Below are positions 17,694 to 27,155 of a stretch of 62,963 nucleotides of DNA, piece by piece. The stretch is from NCBI GenBank assembly GCA_021151485.1, contig JAGKXB010000004.1:82582-145544 (forward strand), given 5' to 3'. The first letter of the stretch is position 1. Each line of letters opens with the position of its first letter. The position numbers and the translations under genes were made by a program. The stretch is from Oxalobacteraceae bacterium. GTDB lineage: Bacteria; Pseudomonadota; Gammaproteobacteria; Burkholderiales; Burkholderiaceae_D. The notes under the pieces were generated by a model. It searched no databases. It was not told the DNA's origin and saw nothing but the letters and a program-made list of their open reading frames with translations.

Positions 17694-18767
17694 TTAAACC
17701 GATTCAAACTGGGTGGGATCATAACGCTCACTTTCCAACAAAATTGGATCATCACGCATGCCAGTATGCCAATGCACTCCCGGTTTCTCTCCATCAAACA
17801 CCGTGCCATGAAAACGGATGCGAAAACAATTGGCATCCGTAAAATCCGTGCGCACCAATTGCGCATATTCAAATGCAGTATCGTCGCACTGACTTGCTTT
17901 GAGCGAGGCATCCGTCAAATCGGCACGAGAGAAACGCGCGCGCGTCAACACAGCACGATCCAAACAAGCGCGATGCAAGCAAGAATCTTCAAAACCGACA
18001 TCAACCAATTCCGCTTCCTGCCATTTAGTATCAGCAAGATTGGCCTGATCAAAACGCGCTAGTGTGGCTCTCACCCCAGCCAAATTGGCCCCATGCAAAT
18101 CAGCACCAGTAAAAATACAACCTTGCAAATGCGCATCCTGAAAGACGCAACCCAACAAATTGCATTCCTGAAAAGTACAATAATAAAAATGCCTGCCTTG
18201 AAAAGAGACAGCACCAAACTGAGCGCTTTTAAAAACAGTTTGGTGAAAATTGGTATTAAACCAAGACACATTCTGCAAATCAGTCTCTACAAAATAGGCA
18301 TTTTTTAAATCTGCCGCATCAAAAAAAGCATTTTGCAACGAGCATTGGATAAAGCCACTGCTCATGAATGGCACGCCATCCCAAATCGTCCCAGTCAAAT
18401 CAGTCTTGGTTATGCTGGAACGAAACAGATTTGCCCCCGAAAAATCCACTCCACTGGCAACACAATCCATGAATGAAGACGTTTTCCAAACGACTCCACG
18501 ATGCCGACTAGCCTGGCAATTACTTTTAATCATGGACAAAGTTTCGCAATTCGCCTCGGAAAAATCAGCGTTACTTAAATCGCACTCCAAAAAAGTAATG
18601 TTCTTTAATTGTGCGTTACGAAACGAAGCACGAGACAAATTACATTTAACAAAACGCACGCCCTCCATCGAGACGCCGTCAAAACGGGTACCAGCCAAAT
18701 CCCACTCCATGGCTACAGCACCGGCCGCTAACGTGGCATGCAACAATTCAGGTGACGGAATTTGCAC
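17694..18767 (-). CDS. Pentapeptide-repeat protein
   Basis: 357 residues, almost entirely pentapeptide repeats of the A(D/N)LXX type (for example ADLKNAYFVETDLQNVSWFN, GADLHGANLAGVRATLARFD, ADLTDASLKASQCDD). These form a right-handed quadrilateral beta helix. No signal peptide. The start lies 20 bases inside the end of the DUF2169 gene, so the two are translationally coupled, and the neighbour ends in the same type of repeat. Such proteins accompany DUF2169/DUF4150/VgrG genes, where they are thought to help load or shape the spike complex. The exact role is unknown. Confidence 0.85.
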   Translation of the reverse strand: MQIPSPELLHATLAAGAVAMEWDLAGTRFDGVSMEGVRFVKCNLSRASFRNAQLKNITFLECDLSNADFSEANCETLSMIKSNCQASRHRGVVWKTSSFMDCVASGVDFSGANLFRSSITKTDLTGTIWDGVPFMSSGFIQCSLQNAFFDAADLKNAYFVETDLQNVSWFNTNFHQTVFKSAQFGAVSFQGRHFYYCTFQECNLLGCVFQDAHLQGCIFTGADLHGANLAGVRATLARFDQANLADTKWQEAELVDVGFEDSCLHRACLDRAVLTRARFSRADLTDASLKASQCDDTAFEYAQLVRTDFTDANCFRIRFHGTVFDGEKPGVHWHTGMRDDPILLESERYDPTQFESV

Positions 18768-21700
18768 GTGGCACCTCCAACCAGCTTGCGATACGACGCG
18801 TGCCTGTCAAATCAGCACGATCGAGCACAGTATTTGAAAAATCAGTACGATGTAGATTAGCAAAACGCAAATTAGCATCAGTCAAATCAGCATTATGAAA
18901 ACTAGCGCCCAATAACTGGGCCTGATGTAAATCTGCCATCACCATTTTGCAACGCATTAATACACCACCGGCCAAGCTGGCATTTTGGAAATTAGCACGC
19001 TCTAGCTCAATCGTTTCAAACAGAGGTGTCTTTAATGCCGCCTGGGAAAACTGAGCATCCTGTAGATTCGATTTCACCCAACACATCCGATTAGCCCGCA
19101 AACGATGCGCGCGCAAGCCACGGCCATCACATTGATTGAATTGCGCATGATCTGCTTTAGCATCTTGCAAGTCACCGTCTTCCATACTGGTTTGAACAAA
19201 AGCACAATGATCAAGATCGGCAGCGCGCGCCTGAAAACGCGGCATCTGGCTTTTCACCACCATGACCTTGTACCACTGGGCACCATTGAAAGAAATATCA
19301 GAAAGATCCGATGTAACAAATTTTCCTTCCGCGCAACGGCTACGATCAGCTTGCACGCCACGCAAGATGCAATCTAAACCATTCACTTTATCCAATACCG
19401 CATCACTACAATCAGCACCTGATAAATCGGCTTGATAAAGTTGCGCTTCGGATAAATCAGCACCAGCAAATATCGTTCCATGTGCTTTTGCTTGTCCCAA
19501 ATTGGCACCACGCAAACTCACGCCACGCAAAGAAGCGCCCATCAATTGCGCACCGGACAAAACCAGGTTGTCACATCGCGCACCATCCAATTTGGCACCT
19601 GATAAATCGGCACATTCTAAGAATGCACCGGTCAAATCGGCACCACGCAAATCGGCACCACGCAAATCGGCGCCAGCCAAGTCGCGCCCGGCCAAGGATT
19701 TACCTTCAGCATGCCATTTTCTCACCCAAGCACCCAGATAAGCTGAAACTGGTAGCTCCAACACACTCAATTGTGGGTGCACGACCGGCGAACGCAAGCG
19801 ACCGTCACGCATCAAGGCTTCCACTTTATGACTGACATCCGTGAGGGTGGCTGTTGGTTTAAGGGGCTGGAGCAACTGCTTAACATCAGGAAACTTAATC
19901 TGGTCAGCAGCACTCGCTCCCTCTGCTGCGAGCGGCAAACCTAAACGGGACACAATACCAAACGCCAAAGCAGTGACGTAGCGCTTGTCATACGTCAAAT
20001 GATCATCTTCGGGTAAATCGTCTTGCGCTGGCAATTTGAAATTAGCCAGGGCCATGGTTTGCGCCATCGCTTCTTGCTGCAAACGCTGATAATCGATTTT
20101 TCCATCCTGCACATAATCTGGCCGCAACGCCGCCATGCTTTCCACCAGCATTTCTTGTCCTTGCTGGATGAAACTTTCGGTACGAGCACGCAAAACGGGA
20201 TCTTCCAAATCAGCAGCAACTTTACGTAATTTTTCAAAACCATCTTCCACTTTAGGAAAATCAGCAGGAGCATTGCTCAAATCACCAGAAAAGGCTTGCC
20301 TGATGGACGCATCCGCTTCTGGGAAACGACTTTTGTATGAAGCAAGCTCGGCATTATTGCTAGCCACCATTTTTTCTACATGTGGCAACAATTCAGCACT
20401 TTTATCAGGCGGCAAAACTTGGAGCGATGCCAATCTAAGATTGCCAGCAAGCGCCGCCATACCAGCCATGCCATCGGTTTGTGTGGCCGTTTGTAGATTT
20501 TTTCGCACTAATGCATCTAACTTGCCTGGAGGCCACTTTTTTACCACTTCCGGGTCAACATCCACTCCTAATGCTTGCAACATGGGTTTGATCGACCCAC
20601 TCACATTGGGTGGCACCAAAGGAGCTTGAAAGCCAGCCGACATCTCGCGCAAAGACGCAATTAAAGAAGCACGCAACTCCGGTGATTCGGGTTCCGGTTT
20701 TTGCGGTGGCCCTTGTTGATTCAAAGCATTTTGCAAAGCCTCGGCCTCTTCCAAATGCTTCAGTAATTTTTTATCCCGCACCATGTCGCGAAAAGCCGCG
20801 CCATCTTTTTCCTGCTGCTTTTTATTCCACGCTGCTATTTCCTGCGATACTGGAAGCGAAGGATCATTTTCTAAACGCGCAATGATGGCATCCAACTCAT
20901 CCGCTTGATCTGAAAATACGGCGTGCGACTCATCCAACGCTAACAAATCTGTGACTTGTTCATTGGTAAGCTTTGCTCCTTTGGCAATCTCTTCTGGAGT
21001 AAAACCCATTTCGCTTTGCATAGCAGATGGGACCAAACGCGAAGAAGCAGGGCGAATTAAAGCGGCACGCTCTTTCAAAGCCTCTCCTGCGCGCTGAATA
21101 GCCGCCATATCCACATTACCACGTGCTATATCCTCTGGCAAAATGACGGGCAATTGATCCTCCAGCCACTTACCCTTACCAGATTGCATATAGGCAGCAG
21201 CAACGGATGGCACAGCAACACCCGTCAATGCAGCAGACAACTCTTTGAAATGCTCACCTTCCAGACGCCATTTTTCACGCCTCTCCTGACGCACTTTCTC
21301 GCGTTTTTCTTCCAACTCTTGCTGCACTGCCGGCGTTAATTCTGGCATCAATTGATCATCAGCAAAAGCATATAAAGCCTTTGTTTCTTCATCACTACGC
21401 AAGCGAAAAACTTCGTCGTAATGTGACATAGAGCGTGGCGACTCAGTACGCTCACAAGCAAACATCAAGGTATTAATATCTAATGCATCCGCGTTATCAC
21501 AAGTGATAACGCCGCGATAGAGGGACACGCCCATCAGTGCAGAAGGAAACAACCATACCGTATCAAGACAAGTTGGAATGTCAATCAAGCCATCATAATT
21601 TTGATTAACTTGAGTATCTTTAGCATCTTTGTTAATGGGTTCACGCATAGCAAACATGCGCATCTGCAAGCCAGGAAGACGTGTTTCGATGACAGGATGA

Positions 21701-22455
21701 TCAGCATGCATGCCCGCAATGCGCACTAACTCATGACCATTAAAGTATGTGCCTTTTTTTAATTGTTGATCTTGTTGCGCCACATTGTAAACGGCCCAAT
21801 TAAAGTCATTAGGCATAAGCGGAAAACGCTCATTAATCCAAGCTTGGTCAAAAGTACCGGCATTCCCCATATAACCAGGCCAGGTCAAATCAGCGGGGGA
21901 AAAAACCAATGGTGAGGGTTCGTCATCTTGGTGCAAAATTGGGCGCCTGGGATCTTCCAAATTAGGCAATTGGACATCCTCACCAGCATCCACCCGACGT
22001 TGTGCCTGATGACCCAAGCCAACAGGATTGGCTGGATAAGTCTGACCACCAAAGGTGCGTGTATATACCAGTGGCATTTCGGTAAAATCTTCTGGCTCCG
22101 TCATGTGCGCACGTAATACGCTAGGACGCCAAAACCGATCTCCAGTGACGGCAATGCGTTTATGCAAGGAGCCAACACTGACTTCGACTTCCATTTTTTG
22201 CACCGACACCTTACCAGGAGCTGCAGCCTTGCCCCATACCAAAAACTCGCCACTTTGCTTTGGCATCCAATGATCCAAAACACACTTCCCGGCAAACTCC
22301 GCTTCTGCGGTTTGCCATAAAACTTGCTCTGTATGCAACGAATCTGGCGCACTTAAATCCCAACACAACATCCCCGTAATCACTAATTGATGCTGTGATA
22401 CACCAGGAATGATATGTGTCATACAACCAATGCGAAGGGGTTTAAGAATACGCAT
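18748..22455 (-). CDS. DUF2169 adaptor fused to pentapeptide repeats
   Basis: 1235 residues. The N-terminal 330 residues fit DUF2169 (MRILKPLRIGCMTHIIPGVS, ITGDRFWR-like phrase near 95, FTEMPLVYTRTFGGQTYPAN, NPVGLG, LPNLEDPRRPI, FNWAVYNVAQQDQQLKKGTY). DUF2169 proteins are known as adaptors that bring effectors to VgrG/PAAR tips in type VI secretion. A middle helical, charged region (about 360-850) follows. From about residue 920 there are pentapeptide repeats (AGADLRGADLRGADLTGAF). It is the first gene of the cluster, so the promoter should lie in 22456-22734. No strong ribosome site is seen. The large helical linker may be the effector-binding part; that is inference. Confidence 0.85.
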   Translation of the reverse strand: MRILKPLRIGCMTHIIPGVSQHQLVITGMLCWDLSAPDSLHTEQVLWQTAEAEFAGKCVLDHWMPKQSGEFLVWGKAAAPGKVSVQKMEVEVSVGSLHKRIAVTGDRFWRPSVLRAHMTEPEDFTEMPLVYTRTFGGQTYPANPVGLGHQAQRRVDAGEDVQLPNLEDPRRPILHQDDEPSPLVFSPADLTWPGYMGNAGTFDQAWINERFPLMPNDFNWAVYNVAQQDQQLKKGTYFNGHELVRIAGMHADHPVIETRLPGLQMRMFAMREPINKDAKDTQVNQNYDGLIDIPTCLDTVWLFPSALMGVSLYRGVITCDNADALDINTLMFACERTESPRSMSHYDEVFRLRSDEETKALYAFADDQLMPELTPAVQQELEEKREKVRQERREKWRLEGEHFKELSAALTGVAVPSVAAAYMQSGKGKWLEDQLPVILPEDIARGNVDMAAIQRAGEALKERAALIRPASSRLVPSAMQSEMGFTPEEIAKGAKLTNEQVTDLLALDESHAVFSDQADELDAIIARLENDPSLPVSQEIAAWNKKQQEKDGAAFRDMVRDKKLLKHLEEAEALQNALNQQGPPQKPEPESPELRASLIASLREMSAGFQAPLVPPNVSGSIKPMLQALGVDVDPEVVKKWPPGKLDALVRKNLQTATQTDGMAGMAALAGNLRLASLQVLPPDKSAELLPHVEKMVASNNAELASYKSRFPEADASIRQAFSGDLSNAPADFPKVEDGFEKLRKVAADLEDPVLRARTESFIQQGQEMLVESMAALRPDYVQDGKIDYQRLQQEAMAQTMALANFKLPAQDDLPEDDHLTYDKRYVTALAFGIVSRLGLPLAAEGASAADQIKFPDVKQLLQPLKPTATLTDVSHKVEALMRDGRLRSPVVHPQLSVLELPVSAYLGAWVRKWHAEGKSLAGRDLAGADLRGADLRGADLTGAFLECADLSGAKLDGARCDNLVLSGAQLMGASLRGVSLRGANLGQAKAHGTIFAGADLSEAQLYQADLSGADCSDAVLDKVNGLDCILRGVQADRSRCAEGKFVTSDLSDISFNGAQWYKVMVVKSQMPRFQARAADLDHCAFVQTSMEDGDLQDAKADHAQFNQCDGRGLRAHRLRANRMCWVKSNLQDAQFSQAALKTPLFETIELERANFQNASLAGGVLMRCKMVMADLHQAQLLGASFHNADLTDANLRFANLHRTDFSNTVLDRADLTGTRRIASWLEVPRANSVT

Positions 22456-22734
22456 TACTTTTGACCATTTCTATTAAAAATTTAGTCAGAAATTACGGCC
22501 TATAAGCCACTTATAAACACTTATCAATTCACTATAACCACCTATGAATTGCTTATAAGTTACCCAAGAGTTATTAATAAATCAAGCCATTAATTTCACT
22601 ATTCGTTCAATCATTTGCAAATTATCAAATGCATAGTGGTGATCCCATTATCACTGGCAATTTGCCAAATAACAACGAGATTTAACAAACCCTAATGAAT
22701 AATCATTTTTTTATTAACGACTTTATTATTTAAT
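22456..22734. promoter_or_regulatory. AT-rich spacer upstream of the spike cluster
   Basis: 279 bases without a gene between the DUF2169 start and the tyrS stop. It is AT-rich with several copies of ACTTAT / CTTATAA between about 22500 and 22562 and a short palindrome ATTTGCAAAT near 22613. The promoter of the spike cluster must lie here unless it is read from tyrS. I cannot assign -35 and -10 boxes with confidence, and no terminator is evident. Confidence 0.35.
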
Positions 22735-24039
22735 TTACACCAAGGTAACCCTTATAAACTTCCTTTTCCCAACTTGCAGTACAAACGTACCCGCATCGAC
22801 TTTCAAAGTTTTATCACTGATCACACTTCCATCCAAACGTACCCCGCCTTGATCGATCATACGAAATGCTTCGGAAGTCGAAGAACACAGCTGAGTTTGC
22901 TTTAACAACTGCGCAACCCCAAGCGGTGCGCCCGATACTTGCATCGTAGGGATGTCGTCCGGAATGCCACCTTTGGCACGATGATTAAAATCTGCCAACG
23001 CATCCTCTGCCGCTTGCGCAGAATGAAAGCGCGTCACAATTTCTTGCCCTAACAAAACTTTGATATCGCGTGGATTACGACCCTCTTCGACTTCACGTTT
23101 GAACTGCGCAATTTCAGCCAACGATCTAAACGACAACAGATCATAATAACGCCACATCATGACATCAGAAATACTCATCAACTTAGCAAACATAGTATTA
23201 CCTGGCTCGGTAATGCCGATGTAGTTGTTTTTCGATTTAGACATCTTATCAACGCCATCCAGCCCTTCTAATAAAGGCATGGTGAGAATACATTGCGCTT
23301 CGTGCCCATAATCTTTTTGCAATTCACGACCAAGCAATAAATTAAATTTTTGATCCGTGCCGCCCAACTCCAAATCAGCGTGTAGCGCGACAGAATCATA
23401 AGCTTGCATCAATGGGTACAAAAATTCATGCAGCGAAATCGGACTACCCGACTTGAAGCGCAAAGAAAAATCGTCGCGCTCTATCATGCGCGCCACGGTT
23501 GTGCGGGAAGCAAGCTGTATCATTCCTCGCGCCCCTAAGGGGTCACACCATTCTGAGTTGTAACGAATTTCCGTCTTGGCCGCATCTAATACCAGACTGG
23601 CTTGAGCAAAGTAAGTTTTAGCATTAATTTCGATTTGCTCCCGACTTAAAGGGGGGCGCGTGATATTACGCCCTGATGGGTCACCTATCATGGAAGTAAA
23701 ATCGCCGATCAGAAAAATGACGGTATGACCTAAATCTTGCAATTGACGCAGTTTATTCAACACCACCGTATGTCCGAGATGCAAATCCGGCGCAGTCGGG
23801 TCCAGTCCAAGCTTGATCCTCAACGGTTTACCCGTCTGTTCAGCACGCGCCAATTTTTGCGCAAACTCATCCTCCACTAATAACTCGACCACACCACGCT
23901 TAACGATACTCAATGCCTCTTTAACCGCATCAGATAAAGGCAATATCGTTTTAGATGCAGTAACTGCATGAGAGACGTTGGATGAATTAGAGGAAAGAGA
24001 GGAAGAAGAGGAGGACGATGATGATGAATGAACACTCAT
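22735..24039 (-). CDS. tyrS: Tyrosyl-tRNA synthetase
   Basis: 434 residues. It charges tRNA-Tyr with tyrosine in the cytosol. The class I signatures are present: HLGH at 87-90 and KMSKS at 265-269. The tyrosine-site phrases ([34 protein letters not shown]) and a C-terminal S4 RNA-binding domain (about 365-430) are also visible. The N-terminus carries an unusual polyserine run (residues 5-18, after MSVH), absent from typical TyrRS, so the start might be internal, although no ATG with a good ribosome site is obvious downstream. The M23 peptidase gene lies divergently upstream. Confidence 0.95.
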   Translation of the reverse strand: MSVHSSSSSSSSSSLSSNSSNVSHAVTASKTILPLSDAVKEALSIVKRGVVELLVEDEFAQKLARAEQTGKPLRIKLGLDPTAPDLHLGHTVVLNKLRQLQDLGHTVIFLIGDFTSMIGDPSGRNITRPPLSREQIEINAKTYFAQASLVLDAAKTEIRYNSEWCDPLGARGMIQLASRTTVARMIERDDFSLRFKSGSPISLHEFLYPLMQAYDSVALHADLELGGTDQKFNLLLGRELQKDYGHEAQCILTMPLLEGLDGVDKMSKSKNNYIGITEPGNTMFAKLMSISDVMMWRYYDLLSFRSLAEIAQFKREVEEGRNPRDIKVLLGQEIVTRFHSAQAAEDALADFNHRAKGGIPDDIPTMQVSGAPLGVAQLLKQTQLCSSTSEAFRMIDQGGVRLDGSVISDKTLKVDAGTFVLQVGKRKFIRVTLV

Positions 24040-24059
24040 AAAATTAACGATTCACAGTT

Positions 24060-24068
24060 TGGTATAAT
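24060..24068 (+). promoter_or_regulatory. Extended -10 promoter for the M23 peptidase gene
   Basis: The sequence TGGTATAAT matches an extended -10 element (TGnTATAAT) in the 135-base divergent spacer between tyrS and the peptidase gene. It lies about 107 bases before the ATG. No good -35 box is visible, which is tolerated with an extended -10. Confidence 0.5.
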
Positions 24069-24174
24069 TGCAGGCTAATTTTTAAACCTGTAGCGCATCA
24101 ATAAAAAAATAAAAAACGTAGCAACCGCAAATTTTAACTGATTGCAAACTCAAACTGACTAACTGATTAATTGC

Positions 24175-25536
24175 ATGTCACTCAAAAACAAATTCACTCC
24201 CTTTTTTTTGCAAGCACAAGCTTTCTTTAGCTCATCGCGCAGAATACGTGTTTTTTCCGCCCTATTTCTTGGCGCCCTCGCATTTGGTGCAGCCGGCTTT
24301 GTACCGCCAGCACCCGATGCTGCTGATTTACCGATTAAATCCATCAAGCAAGAACTGACCTTGCCCGATTTATCAGCCCAAATCAGCGCGCTTGAAGGAC
24401 ATGAACAATCCTTTATTCACGAAGAAAAAATTCGCTCCGGCGATACACTGGCGACCTTACTCGCGCGTCTTGGCGTAGATGATGCCGCTGCCAGCAACTT
24501 CATCAAATCCGACCCAACAGCCCACCATTTAATGCAATTAAAAGCAGGTAAGCGGATACAGGCACAAATCACGGAAGACGGCGAATTGCAGTGGCTACGC
24601 ACCTCTATTTCTGAGGGTGCAGATAAGCCCATAAGAAATATCCTTATTCAACGCAATGGTGAACAATTGCACGCGACTGAAACCATCGCGCAACTCGAGA
24701 AACGGATTGAAATGCGAACAGGAATGATCAAATCGTCTCTGTTTGCCGCTACCGATGCGGCACAAATTCCGGATGCCATCGCCTCCCAAATTGTTGACAT
24801 GTTTGCAACCAACATTGACTTTGCATCCGACCTACAACGTGGTGACTATTTCAATGTTGTGTATGAAACCTTTTGGCAAAATGGTGCACTTGTCCGTACG
24901 GGACGCGTTTTAGCAGGTGAGTTTTTCAATGCTGGCAAAACTTATCAATCCGTTTGGTTTGAAGAAGCTGCCAACCTGCAGGGTGGCAGTTACTACAATT
25001 TTGATGGTACCTCGCTGAAAAAGGCATTCCTTAAATCACCGTTAGCCTTTTCGCGCGTTTCATCCGGCTTTTCCATGCGCGTCCATCCCATTTCTGGCCA
25101 ATGGAAACAACATAAAGGCGTCGATTTTGCTGCTGCTACTGGCACGGCAATTCGTGCTTCGGGAGATGGCACTATTGCATCAATAGGCAACCAACGCGGC
25201 TATGGCAATATGATTGTCATCAAGCATTGGGGCAATTTTTCTACAGCTTATGGTCACATGAGCCGCTTTGCACCTGGTATACGAAAAGGATCAAAAGTTA
25301 GCCAAGGTGACATTATCGGCTATGTCGGCAGCAGCGGCTGGGCAACTGGACCACATTTACATTATGAATTCCGGGTTGCTGATCAACCACGTGATCCATT
25401 TTCTGTCGTCGTACCAAACGCACAACCACCAATGGCGGGGGCACAATTACAGCGTTTCCGTAGCGTGGCCGATGAAATGAAGCATCGTTTTGCATTATTA
25501 CGTCCAGATACCAACATCAAGGTGGCGGCAAAATAA
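24175..25536 (+). CDS. M23-family peptidoglycan endopeptidase
   Basis: 453 residues. The N-terminal membrane anchor or signal (about residues 20-42, VFSALFLGALAFGAAGF) places the rest in the periplasm. A LysM/OapA-like region follows (SGDTLATLLARLGVDD). The C-terminal LytM domain (about 295-410) has the zinc motifs HKGVDFA and HLHYE plus GYGNMIVIKHWG. It hydrolyses cross-links or regulates amidases during cell-wall growth. No zinc ligand appears missing. Its stop precedes the anmK start by 13 bases, which makes a wall-remodelling and recycling pair. Confidence 0.9.
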   Translation: MSLKNKFTPFFLQAQAFFSSSRRIRVFSALFLGALAFGAAGFVPPAPDAADLPIKSIKQELTLPDLSAQISALEGHEQSFIHEEKIRSGDTLATLLARLGVDDAAASNFIKSDPTAHHLMQLKAGKRIQAQITEDGELQWLRTSISEGADKPIRNILIQRNGEQLHATETIAQLEKRIEMRTGMIKSSLFAATDAAQIPDAIASQIVDMFATNIDFASDLQRGDYFNVVYETFWQNGALVRTGRVLAGEFFNAGKTYQSVWFEEAANLQGGSYYNFDGTSLKKAFLKSPLAFSRVSSGFSMRVHPISGQWKQHKGVDFAAATGTAIRASGDGTIASIGNQRGYGNMIVIKHWGNFSTAYGHMSRFAPGIRKGSKVSQGDIIGYVGSSGWATGPHLHYEFRVADQPRDPFSVVVPNAQPPMAGAQLQRFRSVADEMKHRFALLRPDTNIKVAAK

Positions 25537-25549
25537 GATTATTCGCATC

Positions 25550-26650
25550 ATGACAGAACGCTGCTTCTACATAGGATTAATGTCAGGCACCAGCCTGGAT
25601 GGCGTAGACGGCGTACTGGCCGATTTTTCGGGCAAGAGCGCAATCAAAAGTACGGCTTATCTGCCGTTTCCAACCCCTCTACGTAACGAACTGATGTCAC
25701 TACAAACTAGTGGCAACGATGAAATACATCGTGAAGCTATGGCGGCTAACGCGCTGGTGGGATGCTATGCCGCTTGCGTCCAACAATTATTACAACAATC
25801 TAACCTCACACCAGTCACCATTCGTGCCATCGGCGCACATGGGCAAACTATTCGCCATAGGCCAGAATTAGGCTATACCAAGCAAATCAACAATCCCGCC
25901 TTGCTAGCCGAATTAACAGAAATTGATGTAGTTGCTGACTTTCGCAGCCGTGATATCGCTGCGGGTGGTCAGGGGGCACCATTGGTACCGGCATTTCACC
26001 AGGCGCTGTTTGGGGAAATCAATCAAACCCGCGTCATTATTAATATTGGTGGCATCAGCAACGTTAGTATTCTGCATGCTGATGGTGAGAACGTAACCGG
26101 CTTTGATACAGGACCAGGCAATGTCTTGATGGATGCATGGATCGCCCGCCACCAAGGCCAGCCCTATGATAAAAACGGCGCATGGGGTGCCAGCGGAATG
26201 GTCATACCGGAATTGCTACAAAAATTGAAGGCAGATGACTTCTTCAAACTCCCCCCACCCAAAAGTACGGGGCGCGATTTGTTTAATATGACCTGGCTGG
26301 ATACGCAATTAGCATCATTTACCACAGCACGGCCAGCTGATGTGCAAGCAACACTCACTGCGTTTACCGCAGTCACGTTAGCTGATGCGATTCACGCTCA
26401 CGCATCACAAGCACAGGCTATCCACGTTTGCGGTGGTGGCGCTTACAATGGTCATTTGTTACAGATCCTTTCAACGATGACGGGAAAGACCATTAGATCG
26501 ACTGAAGTCTTAGGTATTGCACCACAACACGTTGAAGGGTTGGCGTTTGCCTGGTTGGCACAACGCCAGGTTGGTGCGCAGGCTGGTAATTTGCCAGCCG
26601 TCACTGGGGCGCGCGGGCCAAGAATTCTGGGGGCGCTGTATCCGGCTTAG
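25550..26650 (+). CDS. anmK: Anhydro-N-acetylmuramic acid kinase
   Basis: 366 residues from ATG at 25550; an upstream in-frame ATG at 25490 lies inside the peptidase gene. AnmK phosphorylates and opens 1,6-anhydro-MurNAc in peptidoglycan recycling. The ASKHA-fold motifs are intact: GLMSGTSLDGVDGVL at the start, GAHGQTIRH, VVADFRSRDIAAGGQGAPLV, NIGGISNVS, GFDTGPGN and CGGGAYNGHLL. The start lies 13 bases past the peptidase stop, so they are probably one transcript. The gene ends 11 bases from the convergent erpA. Confidence 0.95.
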   Translation: MTERCFYIGLMSGTSLDGVDGVLADFSGKSAIKSTAYLPFPTPLRNELMSLQTSGNDEIHREAMAANALVGCYAACVQQLLQQSNLTPVTIRAIGAHGQTIRHRPELGYTKQINNPALLAELTEIDVVADFRSRDIAAGGQGAPLVPAFHQALFGEINQTRVIINIGGISNVSILHADGENVTGFDTGPGNVLMDAWIARHQGQPYDKNGAWGASGMVIPELLQKLKADDFFKLPPPKSTGRDLFNMTWLDTQLASFTTARPADVQATLTAFTAVTLADAIHAHASQAQAIHVCGGGAYNGHLLQILSTMTGKTIRSTEVLGIAPQHVEGLAFAWLAQRQVGAQAGNLPAVTGARGPRILGALYPA

Positions 26651-26661
26651 TTTTGCTAGAT

Positions 26662-27054
26662 TTATACCGAAAACGACGAACCACAACCACAAGTAGAAGT
26701 GGCGGTAGGATTTTTAATCACGAACTGCGCGCCCTCTAAATCGTCTTTATAGTCAATTTCAGCACCAACCAAATATTGATAGCTCATGGAGTCAATCAAT
26801 AGTTGCACACCATTTTTGACCATCGTGGTGTCATCTTCGTTGACGATTTCATCGAACGTAAATCCATACTGGAAACCCGAGCAGCCGCCGCCTTGCACGA
26901 ATACGCGCAGTTTCAAATCAGGGTTGCCTTCTTCCTCTATTAATTCAGCCACTTTGGCAGCCGCGCTTTCGGTAAAAATAATCGGTGCGGGCATCCCTCC
27001 ATCTACGCTGGCGGCATCCACATCATTTCTTTCAAGTTCAGCTACTTCACTCAT
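26662..27054 (-). CDS. erpA: Iron-sulfur cluster insertion protein ErpA
   Basis: 130 residues. An A-type carrier that hands Fe-S clusters to apo-proteins. The three conserved cysteines are present: Cys58 in [11 protein letters not shown] and Cys122 and Cys124 in TCGCGSSF. The N-terminal 22 residues (acidic, [16 protein letters not shown]) extend beyond the minimal domain. A GGGAG ribosome site precedes the start. Confidence 0.95.
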   Translation of the reverse strand: MSEVAELERNDVDAASVDGGMPAPIIFTESAAAKVAELIEEEGNPDLKLRVFVQGGGCSGFQYGFTFDEIVNEDDTTMVKNGVQLLIDSMSYQYLVGAEIDYKDDLEGAQFVIKNPTATSTCGCGSSFSV

Positions 27055-27155
27055 TTTTAACTCCCACTAAAAACATCATGATTATCACAATGATCATTAT
27101 AGGCTTTCCCTACAATTCACGTCGTTGACCATAAGATCAAGGTTGTTGAGAGTAA

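Noticed and set aside
1..22455. Complete type VI secretion system or extracellular contractile injection system
   Set aside because: No sheath, tube, baseplate, membrane-complex or ClpV/AAA+ genes are in view; only spike, tip and adaptor genes are present.
22456..24174. tRNA or other stable RNA gene in the spacers around tyrS
   Set aside because: No cloverleaf, T-loop GTTCRANNC or acceptor pairing is visible; I found no tRNA or rRNA gene in the window.
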